Assembly (NCBI RefSeq): GCF_000350225.1
Contig: NW_005178485.1
Coordinates: forward strand, 143,170-207,169
Direction: 5' to 3'
DNA: 64,000 bases
From: Chondrus crispus
Taxonomy: Eukaryota; Rhodophyta; Florideophyceae; Gigartinales; Gigartinaceae
The number at the start of each line of letters is the position of its first letter. Position 1 is the stretch's first letter. Below, piece after piece: positions 1 to 10,019 of this stretch. Below the pieces are notes generated by a model that worked only from the letters and a program-made list of their open reading frames with translations, had not been told where the DNA came from and did not search any database. The translations under genes and the position numbers were made by a program.

Positions 1-953
1 ATGACACAATCAACTTGAACATCGATGAGGAAGTTGCAGAAAATGATGCAGTGGCATCAGAAGCATCATCGCCGGATGAACAACAAGACTCTGATGAATC
101 CTCCAACTCCTCCCCAACTGCAGGGGAGGACGAAACCACCGAAACAGTTGAGCAACACGTAGTTGAGGAAGAAACGATTGATCCGCCAACTAATCTCCGT
201 CGGTCCACTCGCGTTCGCAAAACGCCTAGGGCGTGGTGGGCAGCAGCTTTGGTGACTGCTGGACTCCTTAGTCATGCCCATGTGATAACGGAAATCCCAA
301 ACTCGTACAAGCAAGCTATGGATTCTCCAAAAGCTCGCTTCTGGCAGAAGGGCATCGACAAAGAACTTGCTTCACAACACAAAAACAAAACATGGACACT
401 TGTTCCAAGATCTCAAGCATCAAACGTCCTGACGTCCAGGTGGGTTTTCGGAGTGAAGCAACTTCCTGACGAGTCCGGAAAATTGGTCGAAACTGCAAAG
501 GGACGTCTTGTGGCACGAGGCTTTCAACAAGTAGAAGGCATCGATTACACTGAAACTTTCGCCCCTGTCATCAAGTTCACAACTATCCGTCTGCTGCTGG
601 CACTGGTTGCGCACTTTGACCTTGAGCTGCATCAGATGGACGTGGTGACTGCCTTCCTCAACGGTGAACTTCACGAAGAAATCTACATGGAGCAACCTGA
701 AGGATGCATCGACAAAGTCAAACCTGATTCGGTGTGTAAACTTCTGAAAGCAATCTATGGTCTTAAGCAAGCCCATCGCCAATGGCATAGTAAGATCGAT
801 GAGTTTCTGATCACTGAACTTGGTTTCAACACTACACGCAGCGACCCATGTCTTTACATTCGACGTCAAGGCAATGTCATCATGATTATCGCGTTGTACG
901 TGGACGATCTGCTGCTAGCTGGAAGTGACTTGGAGGCCATATTATGGATGAAA
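1..953 (+). mobile_element. Ty1/copia fossil, pol fragment (reverse transcriptase N-terminal part)
   Basis: The plus strand encodes the front of a Ty1/copia reverse transcriptase. The hallmark KGRLVARGFQQVEGIDY and the stretch MDVVTAFLNGELHEEIYMEQ are plain, preceded by an acidic, low-complexity linker typical of the region between integrase and RT. The fragment starts before the window and stops abruptly near 953, inside the palm domain after YVDDLLLAGSD. From there the sequence changes to material that looks like the LTR of an oppositely oriented copia copy. Its last ~420 bp are nearly identical, in inverted orientation, to 3170-3588. The element is broken and incomplete. Family assignment is firm; age appears recent because the two copies have hardly diverged. 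Confidence 0.9.
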
Positions 954-956
954 ATA

Positions 957-2220
957 ATGGTAGGTTAGGTTCGGAGGGGCAAGGGAAAGAAGGAGGGCAG
1001 GTTGACGTGTGTGAGTGAAGGAGTTGGTGCCGAGGTTTACTTTGAAGCCGTTTTCCTGCGATACTTATACACTTCGAGTGCTACACTATCGCTCTACTCC
1101 GACTCCCAGTAAACCATACTCTACTATGCGCGACCAAGCGCGGTCCTCTTGTGGCCCGACCATACTGTTCGATTCCCACCTTACGAGTCGATTCGTAACT
1201 ATTAGCTCACAACTATTTCTACACATTCCAAATGACTGTAAACCATGGCCCTATGCATGCAACTGTTTCACACCTTACTAATCTGCATCCAGTCATGCCA
1301 GACTTCATTGTTGTGCAACGAACAACTTGGCACTTGTCTATTTCCAACAACGCAAACGTCTTTCATATCACAATCGCCATACGTATCCTTGTTTCTCACC
1401 TTACTAATTTCGCCAAGCACTGTCAGACAATTATGGCAAGTTATAACAATGTGCATCCAGACTTTCTACACAACTCACATGAGAATACATGTAAATCACA
1501 CGAGTACTGTCATGAACTTGCATCCAACGGCGCACCATGACGAGAGCACAGTGCAACGGCGCGTGCTCACGCAAGACTCGCATACAGCGTGACGCGTACA
1601 CAGAATAATCGCACAACTGTATTCCTCTTGCGAGAAGTACTTGTTGTACTTTTGATTCACATGTACTGTACTCGGACACGCGCAGGATCGCAAACAGTCT
1701 GACACTGTAAAACTGTAAACCCTCATGTGCATACACCTGGATGCGTGTACATGTGTACGTACACGAATCCACCTGGCGACGTGTACATGTGTACACGGCA
1801 TACATGTGTCCCGCCCGGGGGCCCTATGGAATTACCCATTACAACCATGGCAAACCACTTGAAACCCCCAAAACAACGTAATTATGGCATATACAGGCCA
1901 TTTAAAGTACATCACAAGGCCAATGACGCACACGTGGACAACGCTCGACCAATAGATTTGCAGCATTAGACCTGAGGGGCAATAGAATTGCAGTATTTCC
2001 TGTGTAGTCTATAGTGCTACGGGCCAAGGTTCCACTTGGCAAAACTATGCAAATTTGCATGACCCTCCGAGAGGCCAGTTTCGTCCCCGGAACCCCAAAA
2101 TCTGGGATTTTACACGTGTCATGTCGTGATATGGGTAAGAGCGCCCGGACCGTGCAGTCATGTACACGTGTCACTCGATTTTGACCTTTTCAGATAGCAG
2201 CATGTGGTCGCACATTTTCA
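957..2220 (-). repeat. candidate 3' LTR of the minus-strand copia fossil
   Basis: Read on the minus strand, a polypurine tract (complement of 2221-2230) directly follows the copia coding end and is followed by TGAAAATG, a good LTR start. The stretch down to about 957 has no convincing gene. It contains clustered TGTACA and ACGTGT motifs (1745-1810, 2155-2170) and a TATA-like TTTAAA near 1910, as in a U3 promoter. The distal boundary at 957 is chosen because it gives a TG...CA terminus and abuts the point where the plus-strand copia fragment stops; no second LTR is available to confirm it. The 3' boundary at 2220 is much better supported than the other. Confidence 0.45.
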
Positions 2221-2234
2221 ATACCTCCCCTCGA

Positions 2235-3590
2235 TCACATGCTTTGGGCAGCTTTGCACTCGGAAAGCCCAACCATGCCCACGAACTTTTCAAACAGCAC
2301 GCGACCAAGTGGTTTGGTCAGCATATCGGCTGGCATTTCTGTTGTGGGACAATGGTACAATGTGACCAGTTTTCGCTGCACCGCATCTCGAACAAAATGA
2401 TACGTAATATCAATGTGGTTGTTGCGACGATTTGTAGATTCGTTCTGAGCAAACGCAATCGTACCAGCGTTGTCACATCCAACGCGAATTGTTGGATCCG
2501 AATTCGCCCCAAGTACATCGGCATGGAAGCGTCGAAGCCACGCAGCCTCTTTGCATGCTTCACTGAGTGCGATGTATTCTGCCTCACAAGTAGACTTTGC
2601 AACTACTGTTTGTTTCCGGGAAGCCCAACTGATAGGCCCATCACAAAGCTTGAACACGTACCCACTCGTTGATTTTCGTGATTCAAGGCATCCACCCCAA
2701 TCTGCGTCGCTATACCCATGAAGTTCCGTACCAAGATCATCTTTACCAAACACTATTCCAAGATGCTGGGACCCACGCAAGTATCTCAAAACACGTTTCA
2801 CACCTGTCCAATGCGAATCGTGAGGGTCGGCACAGTGTTGAGATAACTTTCCAATGGCATACGCAAAATCGGGGCGGGTCCCGACCATTACGAACATTAG
2901 ACATCCAATGGCCTGACGATATGGTTCAAAGCATGGGTTGTCATCAGTGCCAGTTTCGGCCACTTGCATTGTGACATGTCGAGACTGTTCCATCGGAGTA
3001 ACGCAAGGATTGCATGCCGACATTTTGAACCGTTTCAGTACTGCTTGGGCATACTTCGACTGTGTGACGGTCAGGACGTGTTTAGAACGTATGCGGTCGA
3101 TCTCTAGACCAATACAAGTCTTCGCTTCGCCAAGGTCTTTCATATCGAATCGTTTGTTGAGTTCATTTTTCATCCATAATATGGCCTCCAAGTCACTTCC
3201 AGCTAGCAGCAGATCGTCCACGTACAACGCGATAATCATGATGACATTGCCTTGACGTCGAATGTAAAGACATGGGTCGCTGCGTGTAGTGTTGAAACCA
3301 AGTTCAGTGATCAGAAACTCATCGATCTTACTATGCCATTGGCGATGGGCTTGCTTAAGACCATAGATTGCTTTCAAAAGTTTACACACCGAATCAGGTT
3401 TGACTTTGTCGATGCATCCTTCAGGTTGCTCCATGTAGATTTCTTCGTGAAGTTCACCGTTGAGAAAGGCAGTCACCACGTCCATCTGATGCAGCTCAAG
3501 GTCAAAGTGCGCAACCAGTGCCAGCAGCAGACGGATAGTTGTGAACTTGATGACAGGGGCGAAAGTTTCAGTGTAATCGATGCACTACGA
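2235..3590 (-). mobile_element. Ty1/copia fossil, RT C-terminal part and RNase H
   Basis: The minus strand carries the second half of a copia polyprotein: RT with YVDDLLLAGSD, then the connection domain (GCLMFVMVGTRPDFAYA) and RNase H (GYSDADWGGC, KSTCEAEYIALSEA, DNAGTIAFAQN), ending in a normal terminus near 2235. Upstream it stops at about 3588, where the sequence becomes unrelated, so gag, protease, integrase and the RT front are missing. The overlap with the fragment at 536-953 is nearly identical, so the two belong to one family and lie in opposite orientations. The element is truncated and therefore dead. I read the plus-strand fragment as the older target and this one as the later insertion. 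Confidence 0.9.
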
Positions 3591-4115
3591 AGTAAATCTG
3601 GCCCGTAACGTTACGATTAATTTAATTTTTGATTTGGCCGCACCAATGATAGTCAAGACATTTTTTGAGCAAAATTTTTGATACTGATTTTGCACCGAAT
3701 TCCCTGCAAGCCGTAATCTATTGGTACTCTTCCAATACCTTGCCGTCGCTGGGCCAACTGAAAAAAATCGCAGATTTACAATTGGACATGGCAGTGCCTC
3801 ATTGTAATATTTGGCGGTACTGCCATACGTGCTGGGCTGATCCATCTCAAAAACATCCCAGATTAACCGCTGGGCATGGCCATGCAGTAGTTTATTGCGT
3901 TTTGGTACTGTCAAACAGACTGGAATGATCCAACGTTTGTTTCTGGTCGGCGATGTGCACACGTAGGATCGGGTCAATGCACCGCACCCGTGGTACCAGT
4001 TGTCATATAGGATGGAAGCAGTGTGAATTGCGAGCAGGAGTCAGTAGTCGGTTTACCACTATGTTAGCTTCCTATCTACATACGCTACGCAGCGCAATAT
4101 ACAGTCTCCTTGCCG
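3591..4115. other. no gene recognised
   Basis: Both strands have open stretches of up to 130 codons, but none resembles a known family and composition looks non-coding. It separates the truncated copia copy from the satellite. Confidence 0.5.
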
Positions 4116-4917
4116 CTTCAAGCTCCGATGACCAACTGTTGTGGGGACAAGCGCATTTGTAAACTGAAGTAGGTTAGATACTGCGTGCAGCACGCCTGTC
4201 CGGCCGGACTGATTCGCAAATCGTTAACGACAACTTACAATCCATCCAACACTTTCACGCAACAAGAACTGCACAACTTCTGGCGCCGATGCCATGTGAC
4301 ACTTCCAATCATGACGGAGTTGAGTTTACCATGACTTCAAGTTCCGATGACCAACTGTTGTGGGGACAAGCGCAGATGTAAACTGAAGTAGGTGAGATAC
4401 TGTGTGCAGCACGCCTGTCCGGCCGGACTGATTCGCGAAGCGTTAACGAGAACTTACAATCCATCCAACACTTTCACGCAACAAGAACTGCCCAACTTCC
4501 GGCGCCAATGCCATGTGACACTTCCAATCATGACGGAGTTGAGTTTACCATGACTTCAAGTTCCGATGACCAACTGTTGTGGGGACAAGCGCAGATGTAA
4601 ACTGAAGTAGGTGAGATACTGTGTGCAGCACGCCTGTCCGGCCGGACTGATTTGCGAAGCGTTAACGAGAACTTACAATCCATCCAACACTTTCACGCAA
4701 CAAGAACTGCCCAACTTCCGGCGCCGATGCCATGTGACACTTCCAATCATGACGGAGTTGAGTTTACCATGACTTCAAGTTCCGATGACCAACTGTTGTG
4801 GGGACAAGCGCAGATGTAAACTGAAGTAGGTAAGACACTGTGTGCAGCACGCCTGTCCGGCCGGACTGATTCGCGAAGCGTCAACGACAACTTACAATCC
4901 ATCCAACACTTTCACAA
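4116..4917. repeat. 219-bp tandem satellite, about 3.6 copies
   Basis: The unit beginning GTTCCGATGACCAACTG recurs at 4122 (slightly diverged), 4341, 4560 and 4779, an exact 219-bp spacing, and the array breaks off near 4917 inside the fourth unit. Copies differ at only a few positions, so the array is young or homogenised. Each unit contains the perfect 12-bp palindrome GTCCGGCCGGAC (4198, 4417, 4636, 4855). No coding potential is seen. Satellite or minisatellite is the plain reading; a centromeric or structural role cannot be judged from one array. Confidence 0.95.
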
Positions 4918-5455
4918 AACAAACACGGTTTTAATTCCGTCAGGTTCGCACGCAGACAAAGGCGATCTCATCATAAGAATTTGAAGATGGTCAGATAGTG
5001 CGGACATACGCGGATAAAAATGCAACGCACGTGCGTGCATATCAACCTACTTTCAGCGCGTTTCCTATCACGACGACATCGAGATCGATCAACTGTAGAT
5101 CGACCGTTCGCAGCCCCATCCACCAGCAATAGCACTGGCGATCTCTCGCTATCCTGATCACCCATACACCACAAGCGGGCCCGCCGTGACCCTATGGCAT
5201 CGATCTTGCGCCCTCATACGCGAAACGAACTGCGTGGTTGTTTGTGTCCAAAGATACCTTCGGTCAGCAGTAGATTGGCCAAGGAAGAGCAAGATGTCCA
5301 ACTCTTGACGGGATCGGCGAGACGTGTAACCAGAAGTCCGCCCAATTTCAATTCAGATGGGATGGGTGCTGAAATCTGATAATTTTCCAGTAGAAAACGC
5401 CACTCCGCGAATAATCAGGGTTTCCAGCATCTGAAACACCAGGTCCCTATTCCCT
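4918..5455. other. intergenic; probable 3' flank of the CACTA-like element
   Basis: No gene is recognised. This lies downstream of the minus-strand transposase, so the element's left terminus should be here or further left. I looked for a CACTA-type terminus matching the candidate at 9570-9590 and did not find one. Confidence 0.4.
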
Positions 5456-8400
5456 TCATGCCATTCTTGCAGGGTAACCTTTTCTCCTCGTCTGAAAGTA
5501 GAATGCCCCGCCACCCAAAACATTGGCAGAGTGTTTGATGGAGTTGTCCCTCGATACGTGACAGGAGTTTGCTGAGCAGGCGTGGTACAGCGCCACGCGA
5601 CGGACGCCATCAGTGAGACAGAGCACCTGTATAGACTCTGCGTTCAGTTCCGCGGATATCCTCAGAGTTTTACGATCATCCACTCTGCATCTTACGACAG
5701 CCGCGTGAGGACTCTCGTCCTCTCTCTGCAAGACCCCAACAACAGCGAACAGGTTCAATGACGATCCGACCGCCCCATTTGCATGCAAAAGCAATCCCTT
5801 CGTCCCTCCGCGCGGTAACATAACCTGGACGACACATCCCGGCTCAATCGTGTCATGCGAGTACTCCCGTGGGGACGCACTCAAGTAGCTTCTGCGAACG
5901 CGCCGAGCAGACGAGAACAACTTAACTTCCGACTTCTTTGACGTATCAAGTTCTGGACGGAGATTTTCCAGGATGTTTGTAGCCCGTGACAAAAGCTGCG
6001 ACAAAAGCTCAGGTGAATCTATCGTTTCTGTTTCTGATATGCAACAGCTGGACAGCTCATTGACATCCTTTTCACAATTCCCCTCCCATCGTACGGAATC
6101 TCCCGTCCAAGCGGGGTTGACCTTCCCATTCGACCGCATCTCGTCCATCAACGGTTTGACAAATAAATCAGATATACTAACATCTGTGTCCTTCAGGAAT
6201 CCCTTCAATTCATCCGAAGCCTGTGACAACTCGTTGCAAGCTTCGCCGAGAAGCAAGCGTCGAAGGCCTCTCCTGCATTCCATCTTCAGTCCGGCATCCG
6301 AAGTTTGTGTCATAGTGCTGGACAGCAACGCCAACCGCCCTTGCCAATCATTCCCCAAACAATGACCCACGGCCGCCAAATGTCCTTTTTGGTGATTACC
6401 CCGGACTATGCACCTCTTCAAAGGTTGATGAGCATTCTCGAACACCAGTTCCATAAAGTGACGTACATGCCCGAAGGCAGGAATTGTGTGGTTGTACAAC
6501 TCGATTAACCTGTGCAGGTTCGGCTTGTCCAAGCTGGGGCGACCTTTACCCACTCCTTGGCAATAATTTGCGCAAAACTTGTCTGCCTCAGTCACATACT
6601 TCTCAGCCCTTTCCAGCAAGTCTGCATGGTATTGAGCTCCATTATCACTTGTCACATACAAATAATCTGAGACACCATCCGCCTCTTCCGATGGCCACCA
6701 GTACGTCAACGCAATCAATTCCTGCAATTGCGTCAATAGATCCAACACAACAGTGGTTTCTTCACTCTGGATCCCCGGGAACAGTTGGTAGAAAACCGGA
6801 ACGCACACGAGAAGGGCACAGAACACACCTGACAGAGTCATGGAATTGAGTTCATTCTTGGAACTAAAAACTGATGATTGCCTCTTCAACCCATTGTCTC
6901 GGAGGGCTCCACATATTGCCATGTCAGCTTTTGCCCTGAACGCGGCTGCGTTTCCTTGTCGGTTAATCACGTGGAAGCCTACCTCGATAACGTTCTTCGC
7001 GAGACCGGCCAGCAAATGGTCAGGCGCGACGACGTTACAGCGATATGCCTCAAAACGTCCTGACACCACACGCTTTCCATCGCTTGTTAACGGTATGTCA
7101 ACGCGTACGCGCTCAAGTTCCCTTTGCAATGCAAGAAGAGGAGAACTTTCGTCACTAACCTTGTTGCTGTCTTTCATACCAAGCCGGTTTGTGTCTCGAC
7201 TGTCAATTTCGCTGTTGCGAAGAGCTTCATGGCGTTCCATGCACCTCAAGGACGCCGTGCGGTGTGCATGGACTTTTGTTGTATAGCCGTATCCGCTCTC
7301 ACCGACGCCGCTGTTCTTCCGAAATGTACAAAGAGTGCAGGGCGTATTTGCTGTATGTCCCATAACATCCAATGTTTCAGCGGCCGCTGGATAGTCAGCC
7401 ACAAAACCCACCACGTCGACAAAGATTCTTACTCTCTCGCCGGTAGGCGTGTGTGCTTCCACACCTTCTGTTGTACACTTAACCAAGTCTGGAATGATTG
7501 AGAGCAGTATATTGTTCGTTGATACACCTGGAGGGGTTAGTCCAATGATTCTGACAGACGATCGCGTGTTACGACTTCGCGGTGGTAGTCCAAGCGGGAT
7601 CATGTAGCATCCACCTGCTGAACCCTGCGGATACAATGAAGAGAATGGGGAAAAGTCATCGCAGTATAGGAGAGCGCGATAGACCACGAACTTTGTTCCA
7701 TCCATTAAGCGGCCGCTGTTTTGCATTCTTCTGTCAATGTTGCGGGTGCGTCCCGATATTTTGGGCTCTTGGAGGAGGAAAGGCAGCCCTTTCAAATGTT
7801 GAGTACCGAGCAGACGAAAGGGTTTGTCTGGAGTTCCATCGCCACCATCATTGAAACGCTGACCGGCCCCGTTTGTACTCATGTTTTGAAACCAAAACAA
7901 AGTGTCTGAGGTGAGACCTTCCTTGTGTTTCCAAAACCTAGAAACCAACATACACATTCTCGACGTTGCCACTACTTCACTTTCTGTAGGTCGAAGGAGG
8001 GTACAAATATCCCCAGGCAACACCTTCTTCGAAGAACGAGCCCTTGCTTCAAAATCTATCCTTCCATCTCTACGCCTCACAGATCTATTATACTTTTCCA
8101 ATGGCGGTGCTGTACAAAACTGCCTGGCCAGGCAATTCTCCACGCCACGGAGAACCTTCATCGCCATGTTGGCGCTTCTTGTAACATTTCCCTCACTTCC
8201 CACGCACCACACGGCTGAAATTATACACTTCATTACAAAGTTATTCTCTGCGTTCTCATGAACACGATAGCCCAGATTGCGCACGTCAAGTGACAAACGT
8301 GATGGAAGCAGTTTTGACAGTTCCAGTCGAATCACGGCACCCGGGAACGCCTGCACAGTACATGAACCATTGTGGACGTAAAGTGCTCTCGTAGCTTCCG

Positions 8401-9424
8401 ATATTATCTGCCGCTCTGCAACCAGCTTCGAGCTTTCTATGCATTCTGCGTCCGCCACACCACCATGCCATCGACTGGATTTCGGATACATTGAGTTGAA
8501 GAACGGAGCCATCATGATGTCCACTTTCGCCCATTCACTTGGTGGAACGATACGAACGGGAGTTTTAGACCCGTTCGAATATTGCGATGCGGTCTCCTCG
8601 TTACCCCCCAAATTTTCAACCAATGACGTTCGGTTGAATGCCTTCTTCTTTCGTCGGACGACAAAGTACTTGAGGTCACTCTTGGGAAAAAGATACTTCA
8701 AAGCATGCGGAAAGAGAGTCCTCTGTACGGTGGAATAAGATGGGAACTTAATAGAAGGAGAAACCCAAGACAGTATATCTCTCAGGAGGTTATACTGTTT
8801 GACCGTATAGCGGACGCTACCGCAAACTATTGCGAAGCCCAAAAGGTTGTACCATGGTTCGAAAAGCTTCCGAGACGATAGAAATATTCGCAAAACTTTC
8901 TGGCTGTCCAGCCTGCTTCCCATTTCGGGATCGTCACTTGATAAACTTGGAAGGCACTCCATCCCCTCACAGCTCTCTTGATAAATACTTGGAATAATGA
9001 TATTGTCATTTCCCACTAAAACACCGTTTGGATCGCTCTCGGGAGCGAATTGTTCCGAGTCGCCAAGTTCTGGGAAGTGGCCTTCATCATAGTCGACAAG
9101 ATCTATTCCTTCTTCGACGACAACCGTTTCTCGATGTTCCGAGCCCTTTATCTTCGATCTAGTACCTTGATCTCCAGTCTGATTGTTCGACGAAGCGTGC
9201 CCATTCAACACTCCCAAAATATCAGCCGCTTCGCCAGTTTCCGGAAGCTCGAGAGCTGAGGTTTCTTCTGCTTCCATAAGTGCGGCCGCATCTGCATCCC
9301 CATCGAGATCGCATCCTGGTCGTGTATGAACGTCATGGAACAGGGCTGCCAGGTCTAGCAAGTTAGGGACGTTGTCCATCCAAGTAGTGCCCATCGTACG
9401 ACGTCTCTTTCTTCGACCTGACAT
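5456..9424 (-). CDS. CACTA-like (Plavaka/Tnp2-type) DNA transposase
   Basis: A single uninterrupted frame of 1322 codons starts at MSGRRKRRR, whose basic run could be a nuclear signal. The core matches the DDE transposases of the CACTA/Plavaka group: a first Asp in LYCDDFSPF (about residue 588); then LGLPPRSRN and a hydrophobic block; a second Asp in ADYPAAAE (about 676) followed by a Cys pair TPCTLC (about 696); and KPNLHRLIELYNH leading to the third acid in MELVFENAHQPLK (about 995). The N-terminal 200 residues are acidic and low in complexity, and the last 300 form an uncharacterised tail. The enzyme would cut and move its element in the nucleus. The frame being intact suggests recent activity. 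Termini were not resolved; a TAGTG (CACTA on the coding strand) at 9586-9590 is a possible end. Family call confident, subfamily less so. Confidence 0.8.
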   Translation of the reverse strand: MSGRRKRRRTMGTTWMDNVPNLLDLAALFHDVHTRPGCDLDGDADAAALMEAEETSALELPETGEAADILGVLNGHASSNNQTGDQGTRSKIKGSEHRETVVVEEGIDLVDYDEGHFPELGDSEQFAPESDPNGVLVGNDNIIIPSIYQESCEGMECLPSLSSDDPEMGSRLDSQKVLRIFLSSRKLFEPWYNLLGFAIVCGSVRYTVKQYNLLRDILSWVSPSIKFPSYSTVQRTLFPHALKYLFPKSDLKYFVVRRKKKAFNRTSLVENLGGNEETASQYSNGSKTPVRIVPPSEWAKVDIMMAPFFNSMYPKSSRWHGGVADAECIESSKLVAERQIISEATRALYVHNGSCTVQAFPGAVIRLELSKLLPSRLSLDVRNLGYRVHENAENNFVMKCIISAVWCVGSEGNVTRSANMAMKVLRGVENCLARQFCTAPPLEKYNRSVRRRDGRIDFEARARSSKKVLPGDICTLLRPTESEVVATSRMCMLVSRFWKHKEGLTSDTLFWFQNMSTNGAGQRFNDGGDGTPDKPFRLLGTQHLKGLPFLLQEPKISGRTRNIDRRMQNSGRLMDGTKFVVYRALLYCDDFSPFSSLYPQGSAGGCYMIPLGLPPRSRNTRSSVRIIGLTPPGVSTNNILLSIIPDLVKCTTEGVEAHTPTGERVRIFVDVVGFVADYPAAAETLDVMGHTANTPCTLCTFRKNSGVGESGYGYTTKVHAHRTASLRCMERHEALRNSEIDSRDTNRLGMKDSNKVSDESSPLLALQRELERVRVDIPLTSDGKRVVSGRFEAYRCNVVAPDHLLAGLAKNVIEVGFHVINRQGNAAAFRAKADMAICGALRDNGLKRQSSVFSSKNELNSMTLSGVFCALLVCVPVFYQLFPGIQSEETTVVLDLLTQLQELIALTYWWPSEEADGVSDYLYVTSDNGAQYHADLLERAEKYVTEADKFCANYCQGVGKGRPSLDKPNLHRLIELYNHTIPAFGHVRHFMELVFENAHQPLKRCIVRGNHQKGHLAAVGHCLGNDWQGRLALLSSTMTQTSDAGLKMECRRGLRRLLLGEACNELSQASDELKGFLKDTDVSISDLFVKPLMDEMRSNGKVNPAWTGDSVRWEGNCEKDVNELSSCCISETETIDSPELLSQLLSRATNILENLRPELDTSKKSEVKLFSSARRVRRSYLSASPREYSHDTIEPGCVVQVMLPRGGTKGLLLHANGAVGSSLNLFAVVGVLQREDESPHAAVVRCRVDDRKTLRISAELNAESIQVLCLTDGVRRVALYHACSANSCHVSRDNSIKHSANVLGGGAFYFQTRRKGYPARMA

Positions 9425-10019
9425 ATGAGGAACGGTGGTGCTGTCGTCCGATATTTTCGTGTGGATTATGGTGTTGGAAGAAGTGAGAGTGTAGGATGTT
9501 GTTGAAGGAACAATGCGCAGCGGTCGCCAGGCCTGGCGGTTTAGATTTTGCCCACCAAATAATTACATTACAAGTGGCGGTCTGCTAGTGTCTATCCGAC
9601 CGTGAGGACAAAATTTGAGGACAAAGGGATTTTTCTTCGAACTCCTTGCTTGTTTTTTAGTTCTGATTTGACTACTGGGTACTCCACGTAGCCCTTGACA
9701 CAATCAGCATAAATCGTTTGTTGTGGAGACAAGTTCTATCTCTAAAAGCGAAGCAGAACCTGGAAATCTTCACTGTAAGCAGTTTTTCTTTGTAGTACGA
9801 AATTGAAAATGGCTTCTTCGTGATTTACAAGGTATTTCATTGACAACCCCCGCCGTTCAAGTGCGATATGGCGGTCTTGAAGTACTCTTTCAGAAGAATT
9901 CGTGTCGGCTAAATGATGAAAAATTATTAAATTTGTCGGATCTGTTGAGGTATGATAAGCTTGGTCGGTCGGATACACACTACAGTACAGGGTATTAACT
10001 CTGCCTTTCTCTGTCCAGC
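9425..10019. other. intergenic between transposase and V-ATPase gene
   Basis: Divergent 5' flanks of the transposase (-) and V-ATPase subunit H (+). A candidate CACTA terminus, CACTAGCAGACCGCCACTTG read on the minus strand, lies at 9571-9590. A short direct repeat GAGGACAAA occurs twice near 9603-9625. A pyrimidine tract ending in CAG at 10016-10018 could instead be an intron acceptor, in which case the V-ATPase gene would have an earlier exon here. No other gene is seen. Confidence 0.35.

Noticed and set aside
955-980. Telomere-like GGTAGGTTAGGTTCGG
   Set aside because: Only two imperfect units, at a junction between copia pieces; no extended array.
4116-4917. CRISPR-like array
   Set aside because: Units are contiguous 219-bp repeats without spacers, in a eukaryotic context; it is a satellite.
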